This document shows, piece by piece, positions 27,087-34,164 of a stretch of 64,000 bases of DNA. Within the stretch, counting starts at the first letter, position 1; each line of letters begins with the position of its first letter. This stretch comes from CAVRUF01 sp963716005 (GTDB lineage: Bacteria; Actinomycetota; Thermoleophilia; Gaiellales; Gaiellaceae): positions 2,294,001 to 2,358,000 of the forward strand of contig OY970285.1 in NCBI GenBank assembly GCA_963716005.1, in the 5' to 3' direction. The position numbers and the translations under genes are program-made. The notes beneath the pieces were generated by a model that was not told where the DNA came from, made no database searches, and saw only the letters and a list, made by a program, of their open reading frames with translations.

Positions 27087-28523
27087 GTGAGAGCGCGCAT
27101 CCTCGCCGAGCACAACCGCAAGTGGCTGACGCTGGCCGCGGTCTCGTTCGGGCTGTTCATGATCATGCTCGACAACACGGTCGTGAACGTCGCGCTGCCG
27201 TCGATCGCGAGCGATCTCGGTGTCGGCCTGTCGGAGCTCCAGTGGATCGTGACCGGCTATGCGCTCGCGTTCGCCGCGTTCATGCTCACGGGCGGGAAGC
27301 TCGCCGATCTCCTCGGTCGCCGGCTGATCTTCGTCGCCGGGCTCGTGCTCTTCACGCTCTCGTCGCTCGCCTGCGGGCTCGCGACGAGCGGCGACATGCT
27401 GATCGCCGCGCGGATCGTCCAGGGCGTCGGCGCGGCGCTCATGAACCCCGCGACGCTCTCGATCATCGCGGCCACGTTCCCGCCCGCTCAGCGCGGTATG
27501 GCGATCGGAATCTGGGCCGGCGTCTCGGCGCTCGCGCTCGCGATCGGCCCGCTCGTCGGCGGTCTCTTGACGGAGCACGTCGACTGGAGCTGGATCTTCT
27601 TCGTGAACATCCCTGTCGGCATCCTCGCGATCGTCGCGAGCTTCCTGTTCATCGACGAGACGAAGGACGAATCAGAGGTGCAACGGCTCGATCTGCCAGG
27701 CCTCCTCACGTCCGGAATCGGCCTGTTCGCGCTCACGTACGGGCTGATCGAGGCGAACACGTACGGCTGGACGTCGGCTCGCATCGTCGGCGCCTTCGTC
27801 GTCGCCGTCGTGATGCTCGTCGCCTTCGTGTTCCTCGAGAAGCACCAGAAGGTTCCGATGCTCGATCTCTCGCTGTTCAAGAGTGGGACGTTCACCGGCT
27901 CGATCCTCGTGGTCTTGCTCGTCGCGCTCGCGATGTTCGGCGTCTTCTTCTTCGTGTCGCTCTACATGCAGAACATCCTCGGCTGGTCGCCGGTCCAGAC
28001 CGGGGCCGCGTTCCTGCCGATGACGATCATGGTCATCCTGGTCGCGCCGATCGCCGGAAAGGCCTCCGACCGAATCGGGTCGCGCGTGCTCATGACCGTC
28101 GGCATGACGCTGCTCGCTGTGCAGCTCTTCTACTTCTCGCGGCTCGGCCAGGACGTGACGTTCTGGCATCTGCTCCCGGGGTTCATCATCGGCGGCATCG
28201 GCATGTCGCTCACGATGACGCCGAGCGCCGCGGCCGCGATCCGCTCGGTGCCCGTGGACAAGTCGGGCGTCGGCTCTGCCGTGCTGAACGCAGGACGCCA
28301 GGTGGGCGGGTCCGTCGGGATCGCGCTCATGGGCGCCATCGTGGCCGCGCATCTGAGTCCGGGAATCCCGAATCCGGACGACTTCATGGCCGGATTCTCG
28401 GCTTCGCTGACGGTTGCGGCTGGAATCGCGCTCGCGGGAGCGTTCGTCGCGGCGATCCTCGTCCGCCCGCACGAGATGCAGCCAGACGCGTCGGCCATCG
28501 AAGCGGTCGAAGCCGCTCTTTAG
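27087..28523 (+). CDS. MFS multidrug exporter, DHA2/EmrB-QacA type
   Basis: A 478-aa integral membrane transporter with about 14 predicted helices. MIMLDNTVVNVALPSI in helix 1 is motif D1 of the DHA2 family; GKLADLLGRR is motif A; PLVGGLL marks motif C. Such proteins export drugs or lipids using the proton gradient. Start GTG lies 9 nt after TAGCTT, and the adjacent divergent synthetase has its own TAAGCT box in the same 36-bp gap. No regulator gene is adjacent. Substrate unknown. Confidence 0.88.
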   Translation: MRARILAEHNRKWLTLAAVSFGLFMIMLDNTVVNVALPSIASDLGVGLSELQWIVTGYALAFAAFMLTGGKLADLLGRRLIFVAGLVLFTLSSLACGLATSGDMLIAARIVQGVGAALMNPATLSIIAATFPPAQRGMAIGIWAGVSALALAIGPLVGGLLTEHVDWSWIFFVNIPVGILAIVASFLFIDETKDESEVQRLDLPGLLTSGIGLFALTYGLIEANTYGWTSARIVGAFVVAVVMLVAFVFLEKHQKVPMLDLSLFKSGTFTGSILVVLLVALAMFGVFFFVSLYMQNILGWSPVQTGAAFLPMTIMVILVAPIAGKASDRIGSRVLMTVGMTLLAVQLFYFSRLGQDVTFWHLLPGFIIGGIGMSLTMTPSAAAAIRSVPVDKSGVGSAVLNAGRQVGGSVGIALMGAIVAAHLSPGIPNPDDFMAGFSASLTVAAGIALAGAFVAAILVRPHEMQPDASAIEAVEAAL

Positions 28524-28609
28524 GAACGCTCTAAGCCTCCAAAGAGGGATGGACGAATGCGGGCTGGAGGCCGACGCTTCGTCTAATGCCGCTTGCCGCA
28601 CTCTTTAAA

Positions 28610-28668
28610 GGCGACGACCCGGAGACATCGGCTCTGCGGCCAAGCCGCGCCTCCGGGTACGTGTCGCC
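28610..28668 (+). ncRNA. Nested three-stem hairpin, possible structured RNA
   Basis: Three stacked stems: GGCGAC (28610-28615) pairs GTCGCC (28663-28668), CCCGGAG (28618-28624) pairs CTCCGGG (28651-28657), and GCGGC (28636-28640) pairs GCCGC (28644-28648) over a CAA loop, 18 bp in all. No T-tract follows. It may end the MFS transcript or be a leader element for the regulator. No known riboswitch consensus recognised. Confidence 0.4.
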
Positions 28669-28683
28669 CATATGTAGTGCTCC

Positions 28684-28712
28684 CCGTATCAGCCTGGCGT
28701 CTGGCGATACGG
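28684..28712 (+). promoter_or_regulatory. Hairpin/dyad upstream of XRE-TPR gene 1
   Basis: CCGTATC (28684-28690) and GATACGG (28706-28712) are perfect 7-bp arms, with GCC/GGC pairing further inside and an 8-nt loop. It can act as an RNA hairpin or as a DNA operator. Confidence 0.35.
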
Positions 28713-28721
28713 ACACTTCGG

Positions 28722-28783
28722 ACTATAGGTACGAAAGAAGAAAAGTCAAGTGGGGTTGTGAAGTAATTTTTCCTCCCTATAGT
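28722..28783 (+). promoter_or_regulatory. Paired ACTATAGG/CCTATAGT sites, one on the -10 box
   Basis: The inverted arms ACTATAGG (28722-28729) and CCTATAGT (28776-28783) lie 54 bp apart centre to centre, close to five helical turns. The second covers the proposed -10 element TATAGT, so a dimeric or looping repressor, perhaps the XRE protein itself, could block transcription. Binding is inferred. Confidence 0.4.
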
Positions 28784-28801
28784 TCACCGTAAGGACTGGA
28801 A

Positions 28802-30148
28802 ATGTCGACCACGCCGCTGAGCCTGCATACCCGTACGCACCAAGCCACGAGGCCGAGCCTCGGTGAGCGCGTGCGCCAGCTCCGCATCAACCAGGGGCTG
28901 ACCCAGACCGATCTCGCCGGCGACCGTTTCTCCAAGGAGTACGTGAGCCAGATCGAGCGCGGCAAGACGCGCCCGACCGCCGAGACCGTCACGTGGCTGG
29001 CCGAGCGCCTGAGCGTCGACGCAGGGTTCCTCCTGAACGGCGTCTCGTCGGGCGAGCGCGAGCGGGTCGAGAGCGTCATCGCACGCGCGGAGGCCGCCCT
29101 CGAGTCCTACGACTACGACGGCGTCGCTCCGATCCTCGGAACTGTCTCCGACGCGCTCGCGCGCGTCTCGGCTCCGGATCTCGAGCTTCGCTCGCTCACG
29201 GCCGAGGCCTGGGCGCAGATGTACCTCGGCGAGGTGCGCGACGCGATTCGCCTCCTCGAGCGGGCCCGCCAGCTGGCGGAGGACGTCGCCTTCACGGATG
29301 TGGATCGCGCGGACGTGCTCTTCCGCCTCGGCGCCTGCCGCTACAACCTTTCCTCGATCGCGACCTCGGTCAGCCTGCTCTCGCAGGCGCTGAAGCTCGC
29401 CGACGAGTCCGGCATGCCGTGCGACCGGCTTCGGTCGCTGATCCTCGAATGGCGTTCGCGCTGCTACCAGCGCCAGCGCGACTTCGAGGCGGCCCGCGAG
29501 GATATCGAGCGCGCGCTCGAGCTCGCGAACGCGATCGACGACCGCTACGCGATGGCGCAGGCGCACTTCCAGGCCTCGCTCGTCGCCGAGCGCCAGGGCC
29601 GCTGGGTTCTGTCGCGCACGCACGCGGAGCAGGCCAAGACGCTCTACGAGGAGATCGCCCACCAGGCGAACGTCGGCAAGCTCCTGAACAACCTGGGCGG
29701 GCTCAACTTCCTGCTCGGAAAGCCGGAAGAGGCGAAGACGTACCTGAAGGACGCCTTCCGCGTCGCGCTCGAGACGGGCAGCGACCTGGACGCCGGTTTT
29801 GCAGTGTCGTCGCTCGCGCAGGTGCATCTGCGCACCGGCGAGCTCGATCTCGCCGAGGAGCAGGCGCGCCACGCGCTCGAGCTTCTCGACGGTCGCGACG
29901 ACTACATGGACGAGATCGGCAACGCGCAACTCGTCCTCGGTCGCGCGCTCCTCGAGCAGGGACGGCTCGACGAGGCGCAGGCGACGTTCGACGACGCCGA
30001 GTCGAGTCTCGGCCAGCTTTCATCCGCAAGCCATCGAGCAGCGGCCTGGATCGCCAAGGGCGATCTCGAGGCCAAGCGCGGCGAAGACCGCGCAGCTGCA
30101 GACCACTATCGGCGCGCCGCCGAGGCGCTCCAGGACTTCCACTTCTAA
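28802..30148 (+). CDS. XRE-family regulator with C-terminal TPR repeats (module 1)
   Basis: A 448-aa protein with an N-terminal XRE helix-turn-helix (about 20-80; LGERVRQLRINQGLTQTDLA and YVSQIERGKTRPTAETV) and about eight helical TPR-like repeats from residue 88 to the end, such as LLNNLGGLNFLLGKPEEAKTYL. This architecture is that of RRNPP-type regulators (PlcR, Rgg, PrgX, NprR), whose TPR domain binds a short peptide. A very strong ribosome site and a 33-aa signal-peptide-like ORF follow 23 bp downstream, which makes peptide control plausible. AAGGA lies 6 nt before the ATG. The actual ligand is unknown. Confidence 0.82.
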   Translation: MSTTPLSLHTRTHQATRPSLGERVRQLRINQGLTQTDLAGDRFSKEYVSQIERGKTRPTAETVTWLAERLSVDAGFLLNGVSSGERERVESVIARAEAALESYDYDGVAPILGTVSDALARVSAPDLELRSLTAEAWAQMYLGEVRDAIRLLERARQLAEDVAFTDVDRADVLFRLGACRYNLSSIATSVSLLSQALKLADESGMPCDRLRSLILEWRSRCYQRQRDFEAAREDIERALELANAIDDRYAMAQAHFQASLVAERQGRWVLSRTHAEQAKTLYEEIAHQANVGKLLNNLGGLNFLLGKPEEAKTYLKDAFRVALETGSDLDAGFAVSSLAQVHLRTGELDLAEEQARHALELLDGRDDYMDEIGNAQLVLGRALLEQGRLDEAQATFDDAESSLGQLSSASHRAAAWIAKGDLEAKRGEDRAAADHYRRAAEALQDFHF

Positions 30149-30171
30149 TGATTGCGAAAGGAGGTGTGAGA

Positions 30172-30273
30172 ATGAGGGGTCGTTCGATCACCGCGCTCGT
30201 CGCGCTCACCACGGCATCGCTGTTCCTCGCGAAGCTGCACATGTTCTTCCCGGGCTTCTGCCGCGGCGGCTAA
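30172..30273 (+). CDS. 33-aa signal-peptide-like small peptide, candidate signalling pre-peptide
   Basis: An ORF too short for usual gene calling. The ribosome site AAAGGAGGTG (30157-30166) matches the 16S anti-Shine-Dalgarno over ten bases and lies 5 nt from the ATG, the strongest in the window. The product begins MRGR, has a hydrophobic core at residues 6-20, and ends FFPGFCRGG, the layout of a Sec-exported pheromone precursor with the mature peptide at the C-terminus. It is co-oriented with and 23 bp after an XRE-TPR gene. Cys30 could be modified. Function inferred; translation is well supported by the ribosome site. Confidence 0.6.
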   Translation: MRGRSITALVALTTASLFLAKLHMFFPGFCRGG

Positions 30274-30315
30274 CCACGGAGGAGACGCCGGCTCCGAGGC
30301 GAAACCCTGCGCGTC

Positions 30316-30441
30316 ATGGTCATCGTGACGTTCACGCCTCGGGAATCCCGTCCGTCTCTTCGCCCGCTCGCGCCGGTGCTTGTGTCGCTTCTCGTCGTTT
30401 GGGTCGCTGTCGGCGTCCTGATCCTCGGGCAGCTCATCTAG
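30316..30441 (+). CDS. Possible 41-aa small membrane protein
   Basis: An ATG ORF 42 bp after the small peptide gene. Residues 1-18 are polar with four Arg, and residues 19-41 form one hydrophobic helix rich in Val and Leu (APVLVSLLVVWVAVGVLILG). It could be a third operon member such as an export partner. The ribosome site is weak, so this call is tentative. Confidence 0.35.
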   Translation: MVIVTFTPRESRPSLRPLAPVLVSLLVVWVAVGVLILGQLI

Positions 30442-30488
30442 CACCAGGCAAACGCTCCGGCTAAGAACCTTCGGCGCAACCAGCTCCC

Positions 30489-30528
30489 CGGCGCCCGCTG
30501 CGGTCACATTTGGACCCTGCGGGCGCCG
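30489..30528 (+). terminator. Strong hairpin ending the XRE-TPR module 1 transcript
   Basis: A perfect 10-bp stem CGGCGCCCGC (30489-30498) with GCGGGCGCCG (30519-30528), and an inner GGTC/GACC pairing within the 20-nt loop. Only ATGCATTT follows, so it lacks a full T-tract. It separates the module from the sulfurtransferase gene. Confidence 0.5.
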
Positions 30529-30585
30529 ATGCATTTCGGTTACGGTTCTCCCACTTCAATAGGTAAAGCATTCTGGGGAGGATCG

Positions 30586-31437
30586 ATGCCGGAGGATGGA
30601 TACGCAAAGGAAGTGCTCGTCACCACCGAGTGGCTGGCCGAGCATCTCTCGGACGACGGACTCGTCGTCGCCGAGGTGGACGAATCGCCCGAGCTCTACG
30701 ACGAGGGGCACATCCCCGGCGCCGTGAAGCTCCACTGGCGCGACGACCTGCAGGATCCAGTCGAGCGCGACGTCGTCGACCGCGAGACCTTCGAGGCGCT
30801 GCTCGGCTCGCGCGGGATCGGTAACGACACCTCCGTGATCCTCTACGGCGACAAGAACAACTGGTTCGCCGCCTACGCCTACTGGTATCTGAAGCTCTAC
30901 GGCCACGAGGACGTCCGCATCCTCGACGGCGGCCGGCAGAAGTGGATCGACGAGGGCCGCGACATCACCGCCGACGTTCCTTCCCCGGCCGCGGCGGCGT
31001 ACAGCGCGTCCGAGCAGGACGCCTCGCTTCGCGCCTACCGCGACCAGGTGCTCGAGGGCCTCGGCGACTCCGGGCGTGCGCTCGTGGACGTCCGCTCGCC
31101 GGGCGAGTACGCGGGCGATCTGATCGCGCCTCCCGGCTACGAGCAGGAGGGCGCCCAGCGGGGCGGCCACATCCCGACGGCTGCGTCGGTGCCTTGGGCG
31201 ACGGCTGTAGCCGACGACGGCACGTTCAGGACCGCCGACGAGCTGCGCGAGATCTACGGCGGCAAGGGCGTGACGCCCGACAAGGAGGTCACGGCGTACT
31301 GCCGCATCGGCGAGCGCTCCGCGCACACGTGGTTCGTCCTCCGGGAGCTCCTCGGCTACGAGAACGTCCGCAACTACGACGGCTCGTGGACCGAGTGGGG
31401 CAACCTCGTAGACGTGCCGATCGAGCGCGGCGCGTAG
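30586..31437 (+). CDS. sseA: Thiosulfate sulfurtransferase (two rhodanese domains)
   Basis: A 283-aa enzyme with an inactive N-terminal rhodanese domain (about 1-130) and an active C-terminal one (about 155-275). The active loop is AYCRIGERSAHTWF, with Cys239 as the persulfide carrier; the loop fits thiosulfate or 3-mercaptopyruvate sulfurtransferases of the SseA/CysA type. CGEHIP-like entry motifs YDEGHIPGAV and GGHIPTA occur in both domains. GGGGAGG lies 5 nt before the ATG. Cytosolic; likely in sulfur transfer or cyanide detoxification. Confidence 0.88.
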   Translation: MPEDGYAKEVLVTTEWLAEHLSDDGLVVAEVDESPELYDEGHIPGAVKLHWRDDLQDPVERDVVDRETFEALLGSRGIGNDTSVILYGDKNNWFAAYAYWYLKLYGHEDVRILDGGRQKWIDEGRDITADVPSPAAAAYSASEQDASLRAYRDQVLEGLGDSGRALVDVRSPGEYAGDLIAPPGYEQEGAQRGGHIPTAASVPWATAVADDGTFRTADELREIYGGKGVTPDKEVTAYCRIGERSAHTWFVLRELLGYENVRNYDGSWTEWGNLVDVPIERGA

Positions 31438-32310
31438 CTACCCGCGCAGGAGCGGGCGGGTGAGGCAAGTCGGGCCGCCGTCGCCGAGACGCGACAGGTG
31501 GTCCCCCGCGTAGACGCGGACGTCCACGCCCGCCGCCTCCATACGCTTGCGCGTGACCGGGTTTCCGTCGAGCGCCAGGCCGACGCGCGGCGCGAGCGCG
31601 AGCACGTTCGGTCCCATCGACTCGAACTCCTCGTCCGGCACCTCGATCAGCTCGATGCCGCGCTCGTGGAGAAGCTCGACCATCGGAACCGGCATGAGCG
31701 GCAGGTAGACGACCGCCAGGTCGCTGTCGAGCATCGAGATCAGGGACATCAGGTGGAGCACCTCGGCCGCGCCGTGCCAGTGCGGCAGGTCGAACGGGAT
31801 CACGCTCGAATCGGGCAGCGCCGCTGTCAGACCGGTGACGCCGGCCTGGTTCGTGCGGTAGCCGCGGCCGACGAGGAGCGTCGTCGAGTCGAGCCAGAGC
31901 GTGTCTCCGCCCTCCACGGTCGCCGGCCCTTCGAGGCGGCCGGCGATCGGCACGCCCGCTTCGACGAAGTCGACCGCCATGGCGTCGACCTCGGCGCGCC
32001 GCCCTTCCTTGCCGGGGCGCAGGAGCAACGCGCCGTCGTTCGTGACCAGCGCGGGATCGAAGACGTAGATCGCATCGGGCGACATCGGCACGGGCGTCTG
32101 GGCGACGACGACCTCAGCGCCCGCGTCGGCGAGCTGCTGCCGAAGCCCTTCGTGCTCCTCGGCGATGCGGGCGGCGTCGGGCTCCCCGCGCCAGCCGAAC
32201 GCGCGCCAGGCGACCACCGAATCGGCCGCCGGCGGCCGAACCATGACGCGGCGCAGGGGCAGCGTCATGTTGACGCCGCCGTAGCCGAGCTCGTCCCGTG
32301 TTTGTGTCAT
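31438..32310 (-). CDS. Dimethylarginine dimethylaminohydrolase/arginine deiminase family
   Basis: A 290-aa guanidine-modifying enzyme. MVRPPA and VEGGDTLWL mark substrate-binding strands, the catalytic His sits in EVLHLMSL and the nucleophilic Cys in GGPTCLTRPLLR at the C-terminus. This is the DDAH pattern, giving citrulline and an amine, though ornithine-forming relatives exist. Start ATG has TACGAT 8 nt upstream. It converges directly with sseA (adjacent stops) and diverges from ctaA. Confidence 0.83.
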   Translation of the reverse strand: MTQTRDELGYGGVNMTLPLRRVMVRPPAADSVVAWRAFGWRGEPDAARIAEEHEGLRQQLADAGAEVVVAQTPVPMSPDAIYVFDPALVTNDGALLLRPGKEGRRAEVDAMAVDFVEAGVPIAGRLEGPATVEGGDTLWLDSTTLLVGRGYRTNQAGVTGLTAALPDSSVIPFDLPHWHGAAEVLHLMSLISMLDSDLAVVYLPLMPVPMVELLHERGIELIEVPDEEFESMGPNVLALAPRVGLALDGNPVTRKRMEAAGVDVRVYAGDHLSRLGDGGPTCLTRPLLRG

Positions 32311-32366
32311 CGGCCCGGATCGTACGTGTCAGCTTCGGTCGTACGGCGCAGTGGTACGCTCGCCGG

Positions 32367-33266
32367 ATGGACGCCGTCGACGATCGCACCGGCGTGCGTC
32401 TGTTTCGCTACGCCGCCTGGGCGGCCCTCATCGCCCTCTTCCTCGTGACCGTCACGGGCGCGACCGTCCGTCTGACCGGCTCCGGACTCGGTTGCGAGAA
32501 CTGGCCGCGCTGCGGCGAGCAGGTGCTCCCGGAGGCCGAGGCGGGCTACCACGCGTACGTCGAGTTCGGAAACCGCGTGGTCGGCTTCGCGGTCGGGCTG
32601 ACGACGCTCGCGGCCGCGGCGATCGCGTGGCGCGCGCGGGTGCCCCGGACGATCTTTCGCCTCGCGCTCTCGCTGCCGTTCCTCGTGCTCGCGCAGGGCG
32701 TGCTCGGCGGGATCACCGTCCTCGTGGAGCTGAACCCGATCATCGTCATGTCGCACTTCCTGCTCTCGCTCGTGGGCGTCGGGCTCGCGGTGATCCTCGT
32801 GCTCGAGACGGAGCGGTGGCTGCGCGGCTCGCCGCCCCCGCAGCAGCCGCGTGACGTGCGCTGGTTCGCCTACGGCCTCGTTCCCCTGGCGCTCGCGCTC
32901 GTCGTGTCGGGCACGTTCGCGACGGCGGCGGGCCCGCATTCCGGTGGGGTCGAGATCGACCGGCTCGGCACGCTCGTGGACTCGGTGCACGTCCACGTGC
33001 GCGTGACCGCCGTCTTCGGGATCGCCTTCCTCGTCTTCTGCGCGCTGCTCCTGCGCCGACGGGCCTGGACGCGGCCGGAGGGTGTGCTCACGGGACTCAC
33101 ACTCGCTCTTCTCCTGGTCCAGATGATCGTCGGCGAGACGCAGTACCGCCAGCAGCTCCCGTGGTGGCTCGTGCTCGTGCACGTCACGCTCGCGACGCTG
33201 ATTTGGGCCGGAATCGTCGCCGTGGCGGCGCTCCTTCGCGCCCGCCCTTCGCCGAGCCCCGCATAG
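32367..33266 (+). CDS. ctaA: Heme A synthase, COX15/CtaA family
   Basis: A 299-aa protein with eight transmembrane helices that hydroxylates and oxidises heme O to heme A for aa3 oxidase. Typical residues are visible: GATVRLTGSGLGCENWPRC after helix 1 (with the extracytoplasmic Cys pair), EFGNRVVGF with Glu and Arg near the first heme site, MSHFLLSL, and HVHVRVTAV and LVHVTLATLIW for the later His ligands. The ATG has TACGCT 6 nt upstream and no Shine-Dalgarno, so a leaderless message is expected. No cta genes adjoin. Confidence 0.92.
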   Translation: MDAVDDRTGVRLFRYAAWAALIALFLVTVTGATVRLTGSGLGCENWPRCGEQVLPEAEAGYHAYVEFGNRVVGFAVGLTTLAAAAIAWRARVPRTIFRLALSLPFLVLAQGVLGGITVLVELNPIIVMSHFLLSLVGVGLAVILVLETERWLRGSPPPQQPRDVRWFAYGLVPLALALVVSGTFATAAGPHSGGVEIDRLGTLVDSVHVHVRVTAVFGIAFLVFCALLLRRRAWTRPEGVLTGLTLALLLVQMIVGETQYRQQLPWWLVLVHVTLATLIWAGIVAVAALLRARPSPSPA

Positions 33267-33323
33267 ACTCCGGGCATCGGAAAGCATCTGCGCATCGACG
33301 CGCGACCGGGGCTCCGTAGACCC

Positions 33324-34164
33324 GTGCTCGTGGCCGCCTTCCGCGGCTGGAACGACGGCGCGCAGGGCGCCACGCTGGCCGCCGGATACCTGGCCCAGGC
33401 CTGGTCGGCGACCCGTTTCGCGGACATCGATCCTGAGGAGTTCTACGACTTCCAGGTCACGCGCCCGCACATCGCGCTCGAGGAGGGTCTGACGCGGAAG
33501 ATCGACTGGCCCGAGACGGCGTTCTTCCACGCGGAGCTGCCCGAGATCGAGCGCGACGTCCTACTCCTTCTCGGCGTCGAGCCGAACCTCCGGTGGCGCA
33601 CGTTCACCGCCGAGATCGTCGATCTGGCGCAGGAGCTCGGGGTCGAGCTCGTGATCACCCTCGGCGCGCTCCTGGCCGACGTGCCCCACACGCGGCCGTC
33701 GCCGGTGACCGGCTCCGCGACCGACCCCGACCTCGTGCAGGAGCTCGGCCTGGCCGTCTCGCGCTACGAAGGCCCCACCGGGATCGTCGGCGTCCTCCAC
33801 GACACTTGCCGCGAGGCCGGGCATCGCCTCGGCGAGCCTCTGGGCCGCCGTGCCGCACTACGCCTCGCTTGCGCCGAGCCCGAAGGCGGCGCTCGCGCTC
33901 TGCACCCGGCTCTCCGACCTTCTCGGCGCGGAGATCGACTTCGCGGATCTCGAGCGTGCCGCGGACGCCTACGAGCGCCAGGTGACCGAGGCGGTCGCTC
34001 AGGACGAGGACACGGAGGCGTACGTCCACGAGCTCGAGCACCGCCGCGACACGCTCGGCGACGACATCGACGTCCCGACGGGCGACGCGCTGGCGGAGGA
34101 GCTCACGCGCTTCCTCCGCGAGCACGAGGCCCGCACGAAGGACGATCCGGAGGAAGAGAGCTAG
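33324..34164 (+). CDS. PAC2-family protein (proteasome assembly chaperone-like), frameshifted
   Basis: An about 280-aa PAC2 protein. RRPVLVAAFRGWNDGAQGAT and VITLGALLADVPHTRP are its characteristic segments. The frame breaks near 33835, where GCCGGGCATCG probably should be GCCGGCATCG; the product then continues ASLWAAVPHYASLAPSPKA. GTG 33324 is the first usual start, but an in-frame ATC at 33276 lies 6 nt after TAGACT, the same spacing as other leaderless starts, so the true start may be there. Found in actinobacteria that carry proteasomes; role in protein quality control inferred. Stop shares CTAG with the helicase. Confidence 0.78.

Larger units (their letters stand above)
28524..28801 (+). 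promoter_or_regulatory. Structured intergenic region and promoter of XRE-TPR gene 1
   Basis: This 278-bp gap has no ORF I accept. It contains a nested hairpin (28610-28668), a second hairpin (28684-28712) and a promoter with TTGTGA (28756-28761), 16 bp and TATAGT (28778-28783), followed by AAGGA six bases before ATG 28802. The last 100 bp are distinctly AT-richer than the flanking genes. Matching ACTATAGG and CCTATAGT arms lie at 28722-28729 and 28776-28783. Confidence 0.6.

Noticed and set aside
28610..28712. Known riboswitch (cyclic di-GMP type I or ydaO-like) before XRE-TPR gene 1
   Set aside because: The stems are nested in a single hairpin and the conserved junction sequences of those classes are absent.
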